The notes beneath the pieces are model-generated. The model was given only the letters and a program-made list of their open reading frames with translations, was not told where the DNA came from and searched no databases. This document shows positions 10,134 through 21,176 of a stretch of DNA of 64,000 bases, piece by piece; positions within the stretch are counted from its first letter, which is position 1, and every line of letters starts with the position of its first letter. The translations under genes and the position numbers were made by a program. The DNA is from Muscardinus avellanarius (lineage: Eukaryota > Chordata > Mammalia > Rodentia > Gliridae). The stretch spans positions 151,056,546 through 151,120,545 of the forward strand of contig OY726560.1 of assembly GCA_963383645.1 (NCBI GenBank). Reading direction: 5' to 3'.

Positions 10134-11929
10134 ACTTGCTTGACCTATGACCTAACTTTTATGATTAAAATGTGCTCACGAGGGAAGTCTATGTGTCTGC
10201 CATGGGTATATTTTTGGCTTGACAATTTCACTTCCTTTTTCTTTCTCAACACTTTTACTATTGGTAATACTGTATAAAAATCTCCCCCTTTCTTCTTTCC
10301 TTTGTATTTCTCTTTTATTTTTGGTAGAGTTAAACAAGAAGGATGTCACATTTCATAAACTTGTATGAAATCTTCTGCCACCTACTCACAAAAATGACTC
10401 CTCAAAAATTTTAAGCACCAGACTAACTTTTCCAAATCTATGCTTGATGACCCAGAGCCTGCAGTCTGATATTACCGTGCAGCACGAGAGACCAGCAAGC
10501 AAGGCAGGGACATGAACACTTCTCCTGTGGATGTGGCACTGGGTACCAAAAAGGGACTGAAGTGGTGGCGCAGTAATTAAGACACCCGGCTAAGTCCGGG
10601 GCTAAGTCCTCCCACAAGTGAACTACGTAAGTCTGACAAGTTCTTTAAGTTCCCTAAGCCTTACCCCTTCATCTGTAAAATAATGCTGCTAAACTAACTC
10701 AAAGTTCCTTTTCACCTTAAATGTCTATGCTTTTATGATTCTAGAGAAAACCAGAAGGAAGGGCCAGTTAGGATAATGGAGAAAGAAAAAAAAGAAAATG
10801 TGGGAAAATGGAAGTTCCAAGGACAAAGAAAATAATAGAATCATAAAAATAATTCAGAACCGCACGGAAGCGAGGCATCAGAGGGGAACACGGTCAAAAG
10901 GAGGAAATGAAAGGCTAAGTGTTTTCTTGGAATTGCAAAGACAAAGCGCATGAAATTTCATTTTTAAGCCTGAGGAGAAAGAAGAAATCGAGCTATTTTT
11001 CTTCCTCTTGCAGGAAGATGAAATCTCCAGGTGCCGTGACCTGCCTCTCTAGGGCTTAGCAATTCTAAAGAAAGCAAAAGAGCGCTGAAAGCTACTACTA
11101 CTACTTTGGGTTATCAGCTTGCTAAAACTAGGGCCTAGTGGTTATGGAGTGATTTAAAAAAAAATTTTTTTTAAAGAGAAACTGCAGAAAGAATGCTGTG
11201 GGGCAAAAGAGGGTGGCGTGGGGTCATTCGGGAATGAGTCATTCATGGGTTTTGTTGGTTTTCTTCCAGACTTACAAAGAATGCTCATATTTTATGATTT
11301 CACCCAACCTTGGTAACAATGGGCAGTACGATAGGAGAACAATGCTTAGCTGGTGGCCACAGACTTATGTGACAATGGGTCCCTGTTAGAGGGGACTGAA
11401 TGAGTGGCTTATTTGGATTCTGTGGGTGGTACGTCAGAAATTTCCAGAGGTTCTAGAGGAAACACTGCTGAAACAGAAACAGTTGCTCTCAGACCAGTTC
11501 TGCTGCAGAGAAGGAAGGAAGCGTCTATTCCCACCTTTCCCTCCACACCTTTCCACTCCGTCTTGCTCTTGGGGTCAGAAGTAGGGTGCATCTGCCTGTG
11601 TCCTCTTAGGGCCAGGAGAACTTGGCAAATCCCTTTTGCGCCTTCATTTCCCTAACAGGAAGTGACCATGCTTATCACGCTAATCAGGCAGGCGGGTGTC
11701 TTACCACAAAGTCTCACACAGAACAGAGGCTCAAAAATGTGAATTATTCTTATGATCTGTGCTTCCCTCTGTGGAGGGGAAGAAATACTAGAGGGTTTAT
11801 TTGGAAAAAGATTGTGGACTGTTTCATCAGCAAGCACCCTGCTGGTTCCCCTTTTGTCTGAAAGGCAGGCCTTTCATGGTCTTAGGTATATTTCCCCCCA
11901 GGCAGCAATATCTTGTTTTCAAATTTACT
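10134..11929. other. SINE-free stretch of 1.8 kb
   Basis: Apart from a MIR piece (10560-10740) I recognise no repeat and no gene here, in a region otherwise packed with SINEs. A consensus AP-1 site (TGAGTCA, about 11236-11242) and an A9/T8 inverted run near 11157-11173 are the only obvious motifs. Overlapping short open frames at 11.4-11.9 kb have no recognisable product. Confidence 0.45.
10560..10740 (+). mobile_element. MIR-type SINE
   Basis: 'gtaagtctgacaagttctttaagttccctaagcc...cttcatctgtaaaataatgctgc' matches the MIR core 'gacaagttacttaacctctctgagcctcagtttcctcatctgtaaaat'. The preceding 'gtggtggcgcagtaattaagac' fits its 5' half. Confidence 0.72.
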
Positions 11930-12043
11930 GTTGTGAGTCAAATTGATTTCCTACAAAAGATATGTTCAAGTCCTAACCCTGGGTACTTGCAATAAAACCT
12001 TCTGTAGAAATAGATTATTTGCAGGTTCAAAAAGTTAAGACAA

Positions 12044-12259
12044 AGCCGGGCGTGGTGGCGCACGCTTGTAATCCCAGCATTCGGGAGGCTGAGACCAGAG
12101 GATCGCGGTTCGGGGACAGCCTCAGCTACTTAGTGAGGCCCTCCGCAACTCAGTGAGACCCGATTTCAAAATAAAGAATAAAAAATAGGGCAGGGGGTGT
12201 AGCTCGGAGGTCAAATGCCCCTGGGTTCCACCCCCAGACCCACCAAAAAAAAAAAAAAA
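12044..12259 (+). mobile_element. Dimeric SINE in MLT1
   Basis: Full dimer with ID unit '...gaggtcaaatgcccctgggttccacccccagaccc'. Target duplication AAAAAGTTAAGACAA at 12029-12043 and 12257-12271. Confidence 0.94.
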
Positions 12260-12311
12260 AAGTTAAGACAAGGTCATATTGGAGCCCTAATCCAATGATC
12301 AGTGTCTTTAT

Positions 12312-12515
12312 TTTTTTTATTTTTATTTTTTTGGTGGAACTGGGGTTCCTGGAAGCCCTTCTACTTCCGGACTACACTCCCAGACCTATTTTTACATTTT
12401 TATTTAGAAACAGGGTCTCCTAAGCCAGCACGCGTGGCTGGCTTCGAACCTGCGCGATCCTCCTGTCTCTGCCTCCCAACTGCGGAGATTACAAGCGTGC
12501 GCCACCACGCCCGGT
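12312..12515 (-). mobile_element. Dimeric SINE, hairpin subfamily, in MLT1
   Basis: Antisense copy with 'tcctaagccagcacgcgtggctggctt'. Perfect 17-bp target duplication ATGATCAGTGTCTTTAT (12295-12311 and 12516-12532), so a fairly young insertion. Confidence 0.95.
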
Positions 12516-12689
12516 ATGATCAGTGTCTTTATAAGAAAAAAGAAACTGGACAGAGACACAAAGGGAGAAGGCTGTCTGTCAATGGAGACGGAAGGTGGAG
12601 TGACGCATCTACAAGCCGAGGAACAGCAAGGACTGTCGGTAACCACCCGAAGGACACCAAAGGTCACAGGCAACACCTGGAGCCGAGAG

Positions 12690-12855
12690 GCGTTTTACCT
12701 GAGCTACACCTTTAACCCTATTTTTTACTTTATTTTGAAACAGTGCATTGCTAGGTTGATGAGAGTCTATCTGCTGAGGCTGTCCTTGAATCTGCGATCC
12801 TCCTTTCTCATCCTCCCAAGTACTGGGATTATAGGCCTGTACCACCACACCCAGA
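12690..12855 (-). mobile_element. SINE, truncated ID unit plus B1 unit (antisense)
   Basis: 'acctgagctacacctttaaccctattttttac' followed by a B1 unit ending 'gtaccaccacaccca'. The distal part of the ID unit is missing at the MLT1 junction. Confidence 0.85.
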
Positions 12856-12874
12856 AAACAATCATATTTTGTTG

Positions 12875-12876
<2 letters not shown>

Positions 12877-12928
<52 letters not shown>
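12877..12928 (+). repeat. (TG)n microsatellite
   Basis: About 26 uninterrupted GT units, immediately before the antisense ID unit of the next SINE. Confidence 0.97.
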
Positions 12929-12932
<4 letters not shown>

Positions 12933-13360
12933 GGAGATTGAACCCAGAGGTCTTCTACCCCCATCCCTGTTTGTTTTTGAAACAGGGTTTTTTGTTTTTG
13001 CTTTTGTTTTTGTTTTTTTTGTGGTACTGGGCATGGAACCAGGGGCTTTCTACCTCTTTGCTACACTCCCAGAACAATTTTATATATTATTTGGAAACAG
13101 CGTCTCACTAAGTTGCTGTAAGCCTAAGTAGCTGAGGCTGGCTTCGAACCTGTGCGATCCTTCTGTCTCAGCCTCCCAAGTGCTGGGATTACAAGCGTGC
13201 GCCACCACGTCCGACTGAAACAGGGTTCTGCTAAATTGCTAAGGGTCTTGCTAAGTTGCTGAGGGACTTGTTCAGTTGCTGAGGCTAGCCTCACATCTGC
13301 AATCCTCCTGTCTCAGTCTCCCAAGTACTGGGATTATAGGTGTACACCACTGTATCTGGC
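12929..13360 (-). mobile_element. Antisense SINE nested in antisense SINE
   Basis: Outer dimer: ID unit 12929-12975, B1 unit 13217-13360. Inner dimer 13012-13216. 'TGAAACAGGGTT' on both sides of the inner copy is the duplicated target, at the linker/B1 border of the outer SINE. Confidence 0.88.
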
Positions 13361-13480
13361 AAGTGGACTGTATTTAGTGAGACCCTGTTTCAAAATAAAA
13401 AATAAAAAGGGCTGGAGATATGGCTGAGAGACAGAACACCCCTGGATTCAATCCTCAATACAAAAAAAAAAAAAAAAAAA
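13361..13480 (+). mobile_element. 5'-truncated SINE (sense)
   Basis: The end of a B1 unit ('agtgagaccctgtttcaaaataaa'), then an ID unit and poly-A. Confidence 0.85.
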
Positions 13481-13976
13481 GTAGAAGTTGCATGGTGTCT
13501 TCCACATGATAGGTTCTTACATCTGTTTTGGAACCCTCCTCCTCATATGCATGCATCTGAAGCAGTTACTGTTATTTCACATTACAGCTTAGTGCATCAG
13601 AGTTGATTCTGCCATGTAGGAACGTTTCCTGTAGGTACCTAAACCAAACCCAGGGCTTCATGCCTCGTGCATACTCCAAAGTTGGAAAGCCCCTCAGTCT
13701 GGTTACATCTTATTCCCTTTAGATTTAAGAATGTCGTATCTGGCCATGAAGGAGGTGGTTTACGGTTGGGGTTCTCTGTCACTGGAGGTGGAGTGAGCCT
13801 TCAGTCCCCCTCTCCCCCTTTCTTTTATCTGCCTGGATACCTAACAAATAGGATAGGACTCTTCCTTGCCCTCATTAGCTTTGAGATTCCTGGTGGAGAT
13901 TCTGATATAATTACTAATATATTCTATTTTTATCTTGAAATAACATGTACTCAAGCTGGAGAAACCTTCTGAGGAC
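13481..13976. other. Sequence without recognised features
   Basis: About 500 bp with no SINE. A 101-codon open frame at 13667-13972 has no recognisable motif and no clear splice context; I do not call it a gene. Confidence 0.4.
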
Positions 13977-14393
13977 TGTCTCGGTCAACATCCTCACTGC
14001 TGTGATCTGAAAGAACTGACCACACAACCTAAAGGAAGGAAGAGTTATTTGCTCACAGCTCTTTGGAGATTTCGGGATCCAGTCCATGTGCAGCCGGGGT
14101 CTGTGGCTCTCAGGGCATGACAGCAGGAAACAGAGAAATAAAGAAGAGCAAGGGCTCTGCTCTCACATTAGAGGCCAGAAGCCAGAAAGCAGGCAAGCAA
14201 GGGGACTCAAAGACAAAGCACAGTCTCTCAGGCCACACCTCCACGGACCCACCTTCTCCAGCCACACTTGCCTGTCCAGGTGACCACCCTGAAAATCCAT
14301 CACAATGAATTAAACCCTCATGACTTAATGACATCACCTATGAACATTAACACATGAACTCTTCTGGGGACATTTTACATCTAACCATAAACA
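13977..14393 (-). mobile_element. MaLR-type solo LTR (antisense)
   Basis: Begins 'tgtctcggtcaacatcctcactgctgtgat' and ends 'acatctaaccataaaca', the antisense ends of rodent-type MaLR LTRs, with the usual inner blocks ('agttatttgctcacagct', 'ccacacctccacgga'). GGAC flanks both sides, a possible target duplication. About 417 bp. Confidence 0.75.
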
Positions 14394-15208
14394 GGACTGA
14401 GTCGGTACACTCCTAGGAAAGAAAGAGGCATCCACAGGTCCTGACCTCGTGCCTCACAGCTTCAGGGAGAAGCCAGGCCTTCAGCTTTACCCTCTGTAAA
14501 CATGGCCACTATCTACTTCCTGTTGCCTGAGAATAAAAATAGGTTCTTTCAGCATCTTGAGTTCCATGGGGGCTGCCATGGAAAGCTAGAGGTGGCGTTA
14601 CCTCACCTCACCTCCTCTTTTTTGGTTGACTCCCTTCTTTAGAACTTGCTATTTGCATCATTTCCTCAAGACGTTTTCTCCTTGGTCCCTTGACAGTAAT
14701 TCTCATTCTGATATTACTGATAATGTCGCACCGGAGTGGAAGTGTTATTTTCCCCTTCTGTCAGGAAGTCAGGTATTTATCTATCCATTTGTAGATTTGC
14801 AGCAGAGAAGGACATTTTGGTAAAATGGATTTCTTTACTTGTTAGGTTGTGATGACGTGTGTGAGTGGAATGTATCCTTAGCATTATGAGTTGTTTTGTG
14901 CTTTTTGGTAACATGTGAAATTGATGTAAAACCCCGTTGAACTCAGGTTTTATTTTATACCTCCCATTACCAGTGGTGAGTCACACAGAATTGGGAACTG
15001 ACACAGGCAATGGCCTGAAAGGGTTCCATTAGCTAACCAAACTATGGGGAGAACTCTCTGGTCCCTTACTTTCTAACTCATAAAAGGTTCCATTTTGGCC
15101 ACTGAAAATGGGATAATTTCTTGTTCTGATATTTGGGATATGTTCATGTGCTTACTTTCTGACTTCAGTATTAACTATTTTCTGGAAAATTATTAATGCT
15201 TCCTGTTA
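14394..15208. other. SINE-free sequence, nothing recognised
   Basis: About 800 bp with no recognised repeat or gene. The short open frame near 14.6-14.8 kb has no recognisable motif. Confidence 0.4.
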
Positions 15209-15434
15209 GCTGGGCATGAGGACAGATGCCTGTAATCCCAATACTTGGAAGGCTGAGACAGGAGAATTGCAGGCTTAAGACTAACCTCAGCAACCTAGCA
15301 AGACCCTGTTTCAAAATTAAAAAGGGCTGGGGGTGTAATTCAGAATTATAATGTCCCTGGGTTCAATTTCCAATACCAAATAATACATACATACATACAT
15401 ACATACACACATACATACATACATACATACATAT
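15209..15434 (+). mobile_element. Dimeric SINE with (CATA)n tail
   Basis: Diverged dimer at 15209-15386; its tail has become (CATA)n at 15388-15434. Confidence 0.9.
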
Positions 15435-15618
15435 AATAAGTGCTTCTTTTTTCTCAGCCTCTAAAGAAATATAAGTAGCTATGTTATATTATTTCTCTGT
15501 ACAACCTTTGGCTCTCATTCTGTCTCTAAAATGTGGGCATTTTTTACTGCCAATTGTTTACCTCTTATTGTTTTAAAAGAGCAATACTTTCCCACATTAG
15601 GTGTTAGTTATAACTTTT

Positions 15619-15830
15619 TTTTTTTTTTTGGTGGTATTAGGGGTGGAACCCAGGGGCTTTCTACCTCCAGGCTATACTCTCAGACCTATTTTGTATTTTA
15701 TTTGGAAACAGGGTCTCACTAAGTTGCTGAGAGCCTTACTCAGTTGCTGAGGCTGGCTTTGAACCTGTGCGATCCTCCTGTCTCAGCCTCCCAAACGCGG
15801 GGATGACAAGTGTGCGCCACCACGCCCGGC
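15619..15830 (-). mobile_element. Dimeric SINE (antisense)
   Basis: Poly-T, ID unit, full-length B1 unit ending 'gccaccacgcccggc'. Target duplication TTAGTTATAACTTTT / TTAGTTATGACTTTT (15604-15618 and 15831-15845). Confidence 0.94.
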
Positions 15831-16118
15831 TTAGTTATGACTTTTTTAAACCTCATGATTATTCTCACTCATTCAGAGTCTCAATGTTGTTTTTAGAACA
15901 ATGCAAGCCTTTTGCTTCAGGTTACATTTATAATGAAACTAAGTCAGTTTCTCTGTTTTTTTTTTTCATTTACTCAATAAATATTTGCAGAATATGTGTG
16001 AAACGATCATTTTAATAGATAACTTGTATGTGTCTAAGAACTTTACAGAGCATATCAATCCTGGGTAGATCATGGCAAGTTTTATGTGTTGCATTTCATG
16101 TAGTTCACAAAATACATG

Positions 16119-16346
16119 CCGGGCGTGGTGGTACACACTTGTAATCCCCGCGCTTAGGAGGCTGAGACAGGAGGATCGCATAGGTTCGAAGCCAGGCTCA
16201 GCTACTTAGTGAGGCTTTCAGCAACCTAGTGAGACCCTGTTTCCAAATAAAATATAAAAAAAGGTCTGGGAGTATATCCCAGAGGTAGAAAGCCTCTGGG
16301 TTCTACCCCTAGTACCACCACCACCAAAAAAAAAAAAAAAAAAAAA
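16119..16346 (+). mobile_element. Dimeric SINE (sense)
   Basis: Complete dimer with a (CACCAC) run before poly-A. 'AAAATACATG' precedes it and recurs after the tail. The following bases to about 16490 hold only an AT-rich 'catgtat' run. Confidence 0.93.
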
Positions 16347-16507
16347 CCCAAAATACATGTATTTTCATGTATATACATTTAAGTACATGTATATAAACTT
16401 CATGTATTTCATAAAATGCTCACCCAAGGAGGAAAGAGAAAGTTCTAGCACCTAGGAAAACTCAGCAAGTTGCAGCAATTCACCTATGGTCAGGCACCAA
16501 ATATCTG

Positions 16508-16812
16508 ACACGAGGCCTTGTTAGGGCTCATGTGTTGAAAGCATGTTTCCAGTGCAGCGAGGTTCAGAGGTGGGCACAGGGTGCATGGTCTTGAAAACAT
16601 GTCTGTCCCTGGCTACTTCCTCTTTCTGTCTCTCTGTCCCCTCTCCTATCCTTCCATGAGTTCAAAAGAGCTTTCTTCTGCCCTGTGCCTGGCCACCAAA
16701 GTTTCTGTCTTTGAGCTGGTCAGTTATGGAATAAACTTCTGATGCTGTGAGCCAAATAAAGCCTTCCTCCTCTGAGTTGTTCTTGTTGGGGATCTTGGTC
16801 ACAGAAATGAAA
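16508..16812 (+). mobile_element. MaLR-type LTR (sense), 5' end worn
   Basis: 'ggctcatgtgttgaaagcatg', 'ccagtgcagcgaggttcagaggtggg' and the diagnostic 3' part 'gtgagccaaataaagcc...gttgttcttgttggggatcttggtcacagaaatga', including a polyadenylation signal. Confidence 0.75.
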
Positions 16813-16825
16813 AAAAAAAAAAAGG

Positions 16826-17000
16826 ACAAATGCAGGCCTCCTAGGATATCAGGCCTAAGGCCAGCCTCAGCAACTTAGTGATACTCTAAGCAATTTAGTG
16901 AGACCCTGTTTCAAAAGAAAAGAAAAGAAAAAGGGCTGGGAGTGTAGCTCAGAGGTAGAATGCCACTGGACTCAGTACCTATTGTTAAAAAAAAAAAAAA
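16826..17000 (+). mobile_element. SINE with degraded 5' part
   Basis: 'aaggccagcctcagcaacttag', (AAAAG)n linker, ID unit and poly-A. Upstream bases of the B1 unit are not recognisable. Confidence 0.8.
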
Positions 17001-17002
17001 AA

Positions 17003-17099
17003 AGACTATACAGGCCTTCTAGAAACCAACCTCAGAATTTTTAATCCAGCAGGATTGCACTGTCCAGCCTCTTGGCCAATTCCCTAAGTACTAATGATG
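17003..17099 (+). repeat. Duplicated block, copy 1
   Basis: 'gactatacaggccttctagaaaccaacctcagaattt...ccagcaggattgcactgtccag' recurs at 19317-19640 with about 10 differences by eye; the second copy is interrupted by a SINE. Both copies directly follow a SINE poly-A tail. Confidence 0.7.
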
Positions 17100-17244
17100 T
17101 CATTTCACTTACAATCAGCTTCAAATATGTGACTGGCTAATCTTCACATAGTCCTTTTTGGCAGGAAAGATAAGCATACCATCCACTAAAGCCAGGACTT
17201 CATACCTCAAGTACTTCAAGTTTATTTTTTAAAAATGTTAAGAA

Positions 17245-17350
17245 TCTGGGCATGTGGTTCCTGCAGTCCCAGTTATTTGGGAGGCTGAGGAAGAAGGATC
17301 ACTTGAGCCCAGGAGATAGAGACCAGCTTGGGCAGCACAGGGGATCCTGA
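17245..17350 (+). mobile_element. Old B1-like monomer
   Basis: 'tctgggcatgtggttcctgcagtcccagttatttgggaggctgaggaagaaggatcacttgagcccagg' is closer to the 7SL ancestor than the B1 half of the dimers (it keeps 'cacttgagcccagg'). Confidence 0.78.
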
Positions 17351-17384
17351 TCAGAAAGTAAGGGAGAGGAAGAATAATTTTGTG

Positions 17385-17737
17385 TGTGTGTGGGTCTGGG
17401 GATGGAACCCAGGGGCATTTGACCTCTGAGCTATACCCCCTGTCCTATTTTTTATTCTTTATTTTGAAACATGGTCTCACTAAGTTACGGAGTGCCTCAC
17501 TAAGTAGCTGAGGCTGTCCGTGAACTGCGATCCTCCTGTCTCAGCCTCCCGAATGCTGGGATTACAAGCATGCACCACCATGCCCGGCTCCTATTTTTTA
17601 TTCTTTATTTTGAAACAGGGTCTCACTGAGTTGCAAAAGGCCTCACTAAGTAGCCGAGGCTGGCCGTGAACAAGTGATACTCCTGTCTCAGCCTCCTGAA
17701 TGCTGGGATTACAACTGTGCACCACCATGCCTGGCTT
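17385..17737 (-). mobile_element. Two adjacent antisense SINEs
   Basis: Dimer at 17390-17588 after a short GT run, then a B1 unit with partial linker at 17590-17737. The second may be the left half of an element split by the first. Confidence 0.88.
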
Positions 17738-17770
17738 GAGAGAAGAATTTTTTTTAGAAAAAAATTAAGA

Positions 17771-17990
17771 AGCCGGGCATGGTGGCACACGCTTGTAATC
17801 CCAGCATTCGAGAGACTGAGACCAGAGGATCACGGTTCGTGGACAGTCTCAGCTACTTAGGCCCTCTGCAACTCAGTGAGACCCAGTTTCAAAATAAAGA
17901 ATAAAAAATAGGCCAGGAGGTATAGCTCTGAGGTCAAAAGCCCCTGGGTTCCATCCCCAGACCCGCAAAAAAAAAAAAAAAAAAAAAAAA
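17771..17990 (+). mobile_element. Dimeric SINE (sense)
   Basis: Full dimer of the 'gaggtcaaa..cccagacccgc' type with a long poly-A. AAAAAATTAAGAA before (17758-17770) and after the tail is the target duplication. Confidence 0.93.
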
Positions 17991-18002
17991 AAAATTAAGA
18001 AA

Positions 18003-18470
18003 ACATTACATTTTCAATATCTCCTAAATGACAGTTCTGTCTCATAAAGGGCAAGATTTCTAAAATGTTAGCTGATTTGCATTCCTAAGCCATTCTTCGG
18101 ATGGTCCAAGATATTGTATAGAAGGGTCTTTATACTAGAGGAAAGACAATCACCTTGCCATTTGGAATGTAGTCCCCAGTTCTAAAGCTTTCTCTTGTGA
18201 GCACTCTCTCTCTCTCTCTGTACATGTGTTATCTCATTTGTGCCTACGAATGCCCTTCAGAGCTGCCCCCCTGGGATTCCATCCAGACCTTTTCCATACA
18301 ACGTGCCGTGTCTGGAGGCCTGCGCCAGACACTTGACCACTTGCATAATCCTCAGCACAGGTTTTAAATCTCCCATCAGGACCTGCAGCCATTGGGCGCC
18401 CTGAACACCTCTGTGCCGATGCACACTGGCGGAGCCCTGTGCTTGTCCTGCCCTGTCCAACCCCCTTTTA
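18003..18470. other. Sequence without recognised features
   Basis: About 470 bp. A short CT run lies near 18206-18221. No gene, SINE or LTR recognised. Confidence 0.4.
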
Positions 18471-18740
18471 ACAGCTTCCTAGGGCTGCCACACGAGGTAC
18501 CAGACACTGGGCCGCTTCAAACAACAGAAACCTGCCCTCTCCCAGTTCTGGAGGATGGGGACTAGAAATCAAAGTATGGCAGAGCCTTGCTCTCTTTGAA
18601 GGCTGAGGGGAAGAGCCTCCTTGCTTCCTCCTCGTTCCGTTTGGAACTGCTTGGCTTGCAGCTATATTATTCCAATCTTTGCTTCTGTGGTCACACAGAC
18701 TTTTCCTCCTCTTTGTCTGCCCGTGTCTATCTCAGTTCTC
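18471..18740 (-). mobile_element. MLT1-type LTR (antisense), first part
   Basis: 'cagcttcctagggctgccacacgaggtaccagacactggg', 'cccagttctggagga', 'cttgcagctatattattccaatctttgcttctgtggtcac' in antisense MLT1 order. It resumes at 20277. Confidence 0.8.
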
Positions 18741-20276
18741 CTTTTTTTTTTTTTTTTCTCTTCTTTTTTTGGCACTGGGGTTTATTGGACCATTCAGGAG
18801 CATTCTACTTCCAATGCCCCTGAGCTCCATCCCCCATTCATTTTTTTTTTTTTTTTTTTTTTTTTTTTGTGGGTCTGGGGATGGAACCCAGGGGCTTTCA
18901 ACCTCCAAGCTACACCCCCCTGCCCTATTTTTTAAGTCTTTATTTTGAAACTGGGTCTAAATTACGGAGGGCCTCACTAAGTAGCTGAGGCTATCCACGA
19001 ACCGTGATCCTCCAGTCTTAGCCTCCTGAATGCTGGGATTAGGAGCATATGTCACCACATCCAGCCAATCCTCATTAAAAAAAAAAAAAAAGAGGCCAGG
19101 CGTGGTGGTGCAGGCTTGTAATTCCCGCCCTTGGGAAGCTGAGACAAGAGGATCACACGGGTTCAAAGCCAGCCTCAGCTACTTAGTGATCTCTCAGTGA
19201 GACCCTGTTTCCAAATAAAGTATATTAAAAAAAAAAAATAGGTCTGGGTGTATAGCCCAGAAGTAGAAAGCCTCTGGATTCCACCCCAAGTACCACCACC
19301 AAAAAAAAAAAAAAAAGACTAATACAGGCTTTCTAGAAACCAACCTCAGAATTTCTTTTTTTCTTTTTCTTTTTATTTCTGGTGATACTGGGGATGGAAC
19401 CCAGGAGACTTCTACCTCCAGGCTACACTCTGAGACCTATTTTATATTTTTTTTTACTTGGAAACAGGGTCTCTTAAGCCAGCAGAGGCTGGCTTTGAAC
19501 CTGTGCAATCCTCCTGTCTCAGCCTCCCAAGTGTGGGGGATTACAAGTGTGCACCACCATACCCAGCTCAATCTCAGAATTTCTAATCCAGCAGGATTGT
19601 ACCACCCAGTCTCTTGGGGAATTCCTTAAGTAATACTGATGTACTTACCCCATCCCTTTAAACTAATTAATTAATTAATTAATTTTTTGCGGGTCTGGGA
19701 TGGAACCCAGGGGCATTCAACCTCTGAGCTACACCCCCTGCCCTATTTTTTATTCTTTATTTTGAAACTGGGTCTCACTGAGTTGCAGAGGGCCTCGCTA
19801 AGTAGCTGAGGCTGTCTGCAAATCACGATCCCCCAGTCCTAGCCTCCTGAATGCTGGGATTACAAGCGTGTGCCACCACGCCTGGCTACCCTTTTTATTT
19901 TATTTTATTTTATTTTATTTTATTTTATTATTATTATTATTTTGGTGGTACTGGGGTTCCTGGAAGCCCTTCTACCTCCGGGCTACACTCCCAGACCTAT
20001 TTTTTACATTTTCATTTTGGAAACAGGGTCTCCTAAACCAGCGCGCGCGGCTGGCTTCGAACCTGCGCGATCCTCCTGTCTCTGCCTCCCAAGCGCGGGG
20101 ATTACAAGCGTGCGCCACCACGCCCGGCTTTTATTTGTTATTTTGAATTAGGATCTCACTAAATTGCCGAGGGTCTCTCTAAATTGTTGAGGCCGGCCTT
20201 CAACCCGTGATCCTCCTGTCTCAGTCCTGCAGGTGCTGGGATAACAGGTGTGCGCCACCATGCTCAGCTCAGTTTT
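18741..20276. mobile_element. SINE block splitting the MLT1 LTR
   Basis: Antisense: ID unit 18770-18838; dimer 18840-19067; dimer 19357-19570 (hairpin type); dimer 19684-19887; (TTTTA)n at 19892-19928; hairpin-subfamily dimer 19941-20129; B1 unit 20131-20271. Sense: dimer 19096-19316. 18838 to 20131 is plausibly an outer element opened by the rest. The second copy of the block at 17003 lies at 19317-19355 plus 19572-19640. Confidence 0.85.
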
Positions 20277-20450
20277 CTTCTTCTTACTAAGGAGACAAGT
20301 CATATTTGATTCAAAGTCCACCCTAATTTAGTAGATCTCATTTTAACAACTAATTACATCTGCAAATAGCCCTTACTTCCCAATAAGTTGATAGTCATAG
20401 ACCACCAGGGAAACTTATTAAACTCAGAACATTTCCCCAAAGGGGATGTA
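20277..20450 (-). mobile_element. MLT1-type LTR (antisense), second part
   Basis: 'ctaaggagacaagtcatatttgattcaaagtccaccctaattt', 'acaactaattacatctgcaaatagcccttacttcccaataag': the antisense 5' half of the LTR from 18471. Confidence 0.78.
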
Positions 20451-20960
20451 TAGCCCTTTCAGGACAGCTTCCTTTTTTTTTTTTTTTTAAACTAGCTCTT
20501 TGAATACTCAAATTCCTACGTCACTCCAAAAGAAATCACCATATAAAGAGTAACAGAAGCTGTACAGATTAATTGAATTGTCTCCTTCTATTTTTAGAGA
20601 CCACAGATCTATTTACTCTTAAAGGAAAAGTGGAACGTCAGTCATCGGGGAACAAAGTCTGACGGCAACCAGATTATTCAAGGTGAACATGTGCAGCCCA
20701 TTCCCCGTGCCCCGGCCGACCCACATGTGTTCCATTTTGACCCCCGTTTCTCCCCGTCCCTGCCCTCAAGAAGGGTTCCTCTTTGTTGATCGAGCTCTAT
20801 CTAATGACTTACTTGGAGCTTTCAAAGCTCTGCCAAGCATCTGTCCAAGTCCAGGGCTCTGTCCTTCCTTCTCTCCCCCACACCGCTCCTCTGCCCTTCA
20901 AGCTGAGCTCCAGGCAGGAAACAAGCAGGTGGCCTGGGCCCAGCTCTGCTCACCTGCTGG
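20451..20960. other. Sequence without recognised features
   Basis: About 500 bp with one poly-T run (about 20474). A 126-codon open frame starts at 20683, but its second half is LTR sequence, so it is not a credible gene. Confidence 0.45.
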
Positions 20961-21165
20961 GGCCACCGTGGCAAAGATCCGTCTCACTGTGGCCTTACAT
21001 GCTGACCTCTTAGTCTGCGTGCAATCTCCTCTCCTTAGGAGGATACTGGTCAGGTCGAACTAGAGTCCACTCTACTGACATCATTTTACCTTAATTAGCT
21101 TTGAAGGGCCTTATCTCCAAATGCAGTCACTGTCTGAAGTTTTAAGAATTAAGGACTTCCACATA
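20961..21165 (-). mobile_element. Second antisense MLT1-type LTR
   Basis: 'cttaggaggatactggtc', 'tagagtccactctactgacatcattttaccttaattag', 'gggccttatctccaaatgcagtcac': antisense MLT1 5' half. Its last bases ('acagatacagcccatagcatc') reappear after the SINE block, at 21951-22035. Confidence 0.75.
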
Positions 21166-21176
21166 TAAAAATTTTT

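Larger units (their letters stand above)
11930..12689 (+). mobile_element. MLT1-type MaLR LTR (sense), two SINE insertions
   Basis: Pieces in consensus order: 'gatatgttcaagtcctaaccctgggtac', 'agttaagacaaggtcatattggagccctaatccaatgatcagtgtc', 'ttataagaa...ggacagagacacaaaggga', 'gagtgacgcatctacaagccgaggaacagcaagg'. The breaks are exactly at the SINEs of 12044-12259 and 12312-12515. The 3' end is lost at another SINE at 12690. Confidence 0.85.

Noticed and set aside
20683..21063. 126-codon open frame as a gene
   Set aside because: Its second half is antisense MLT1 LTR sequence.
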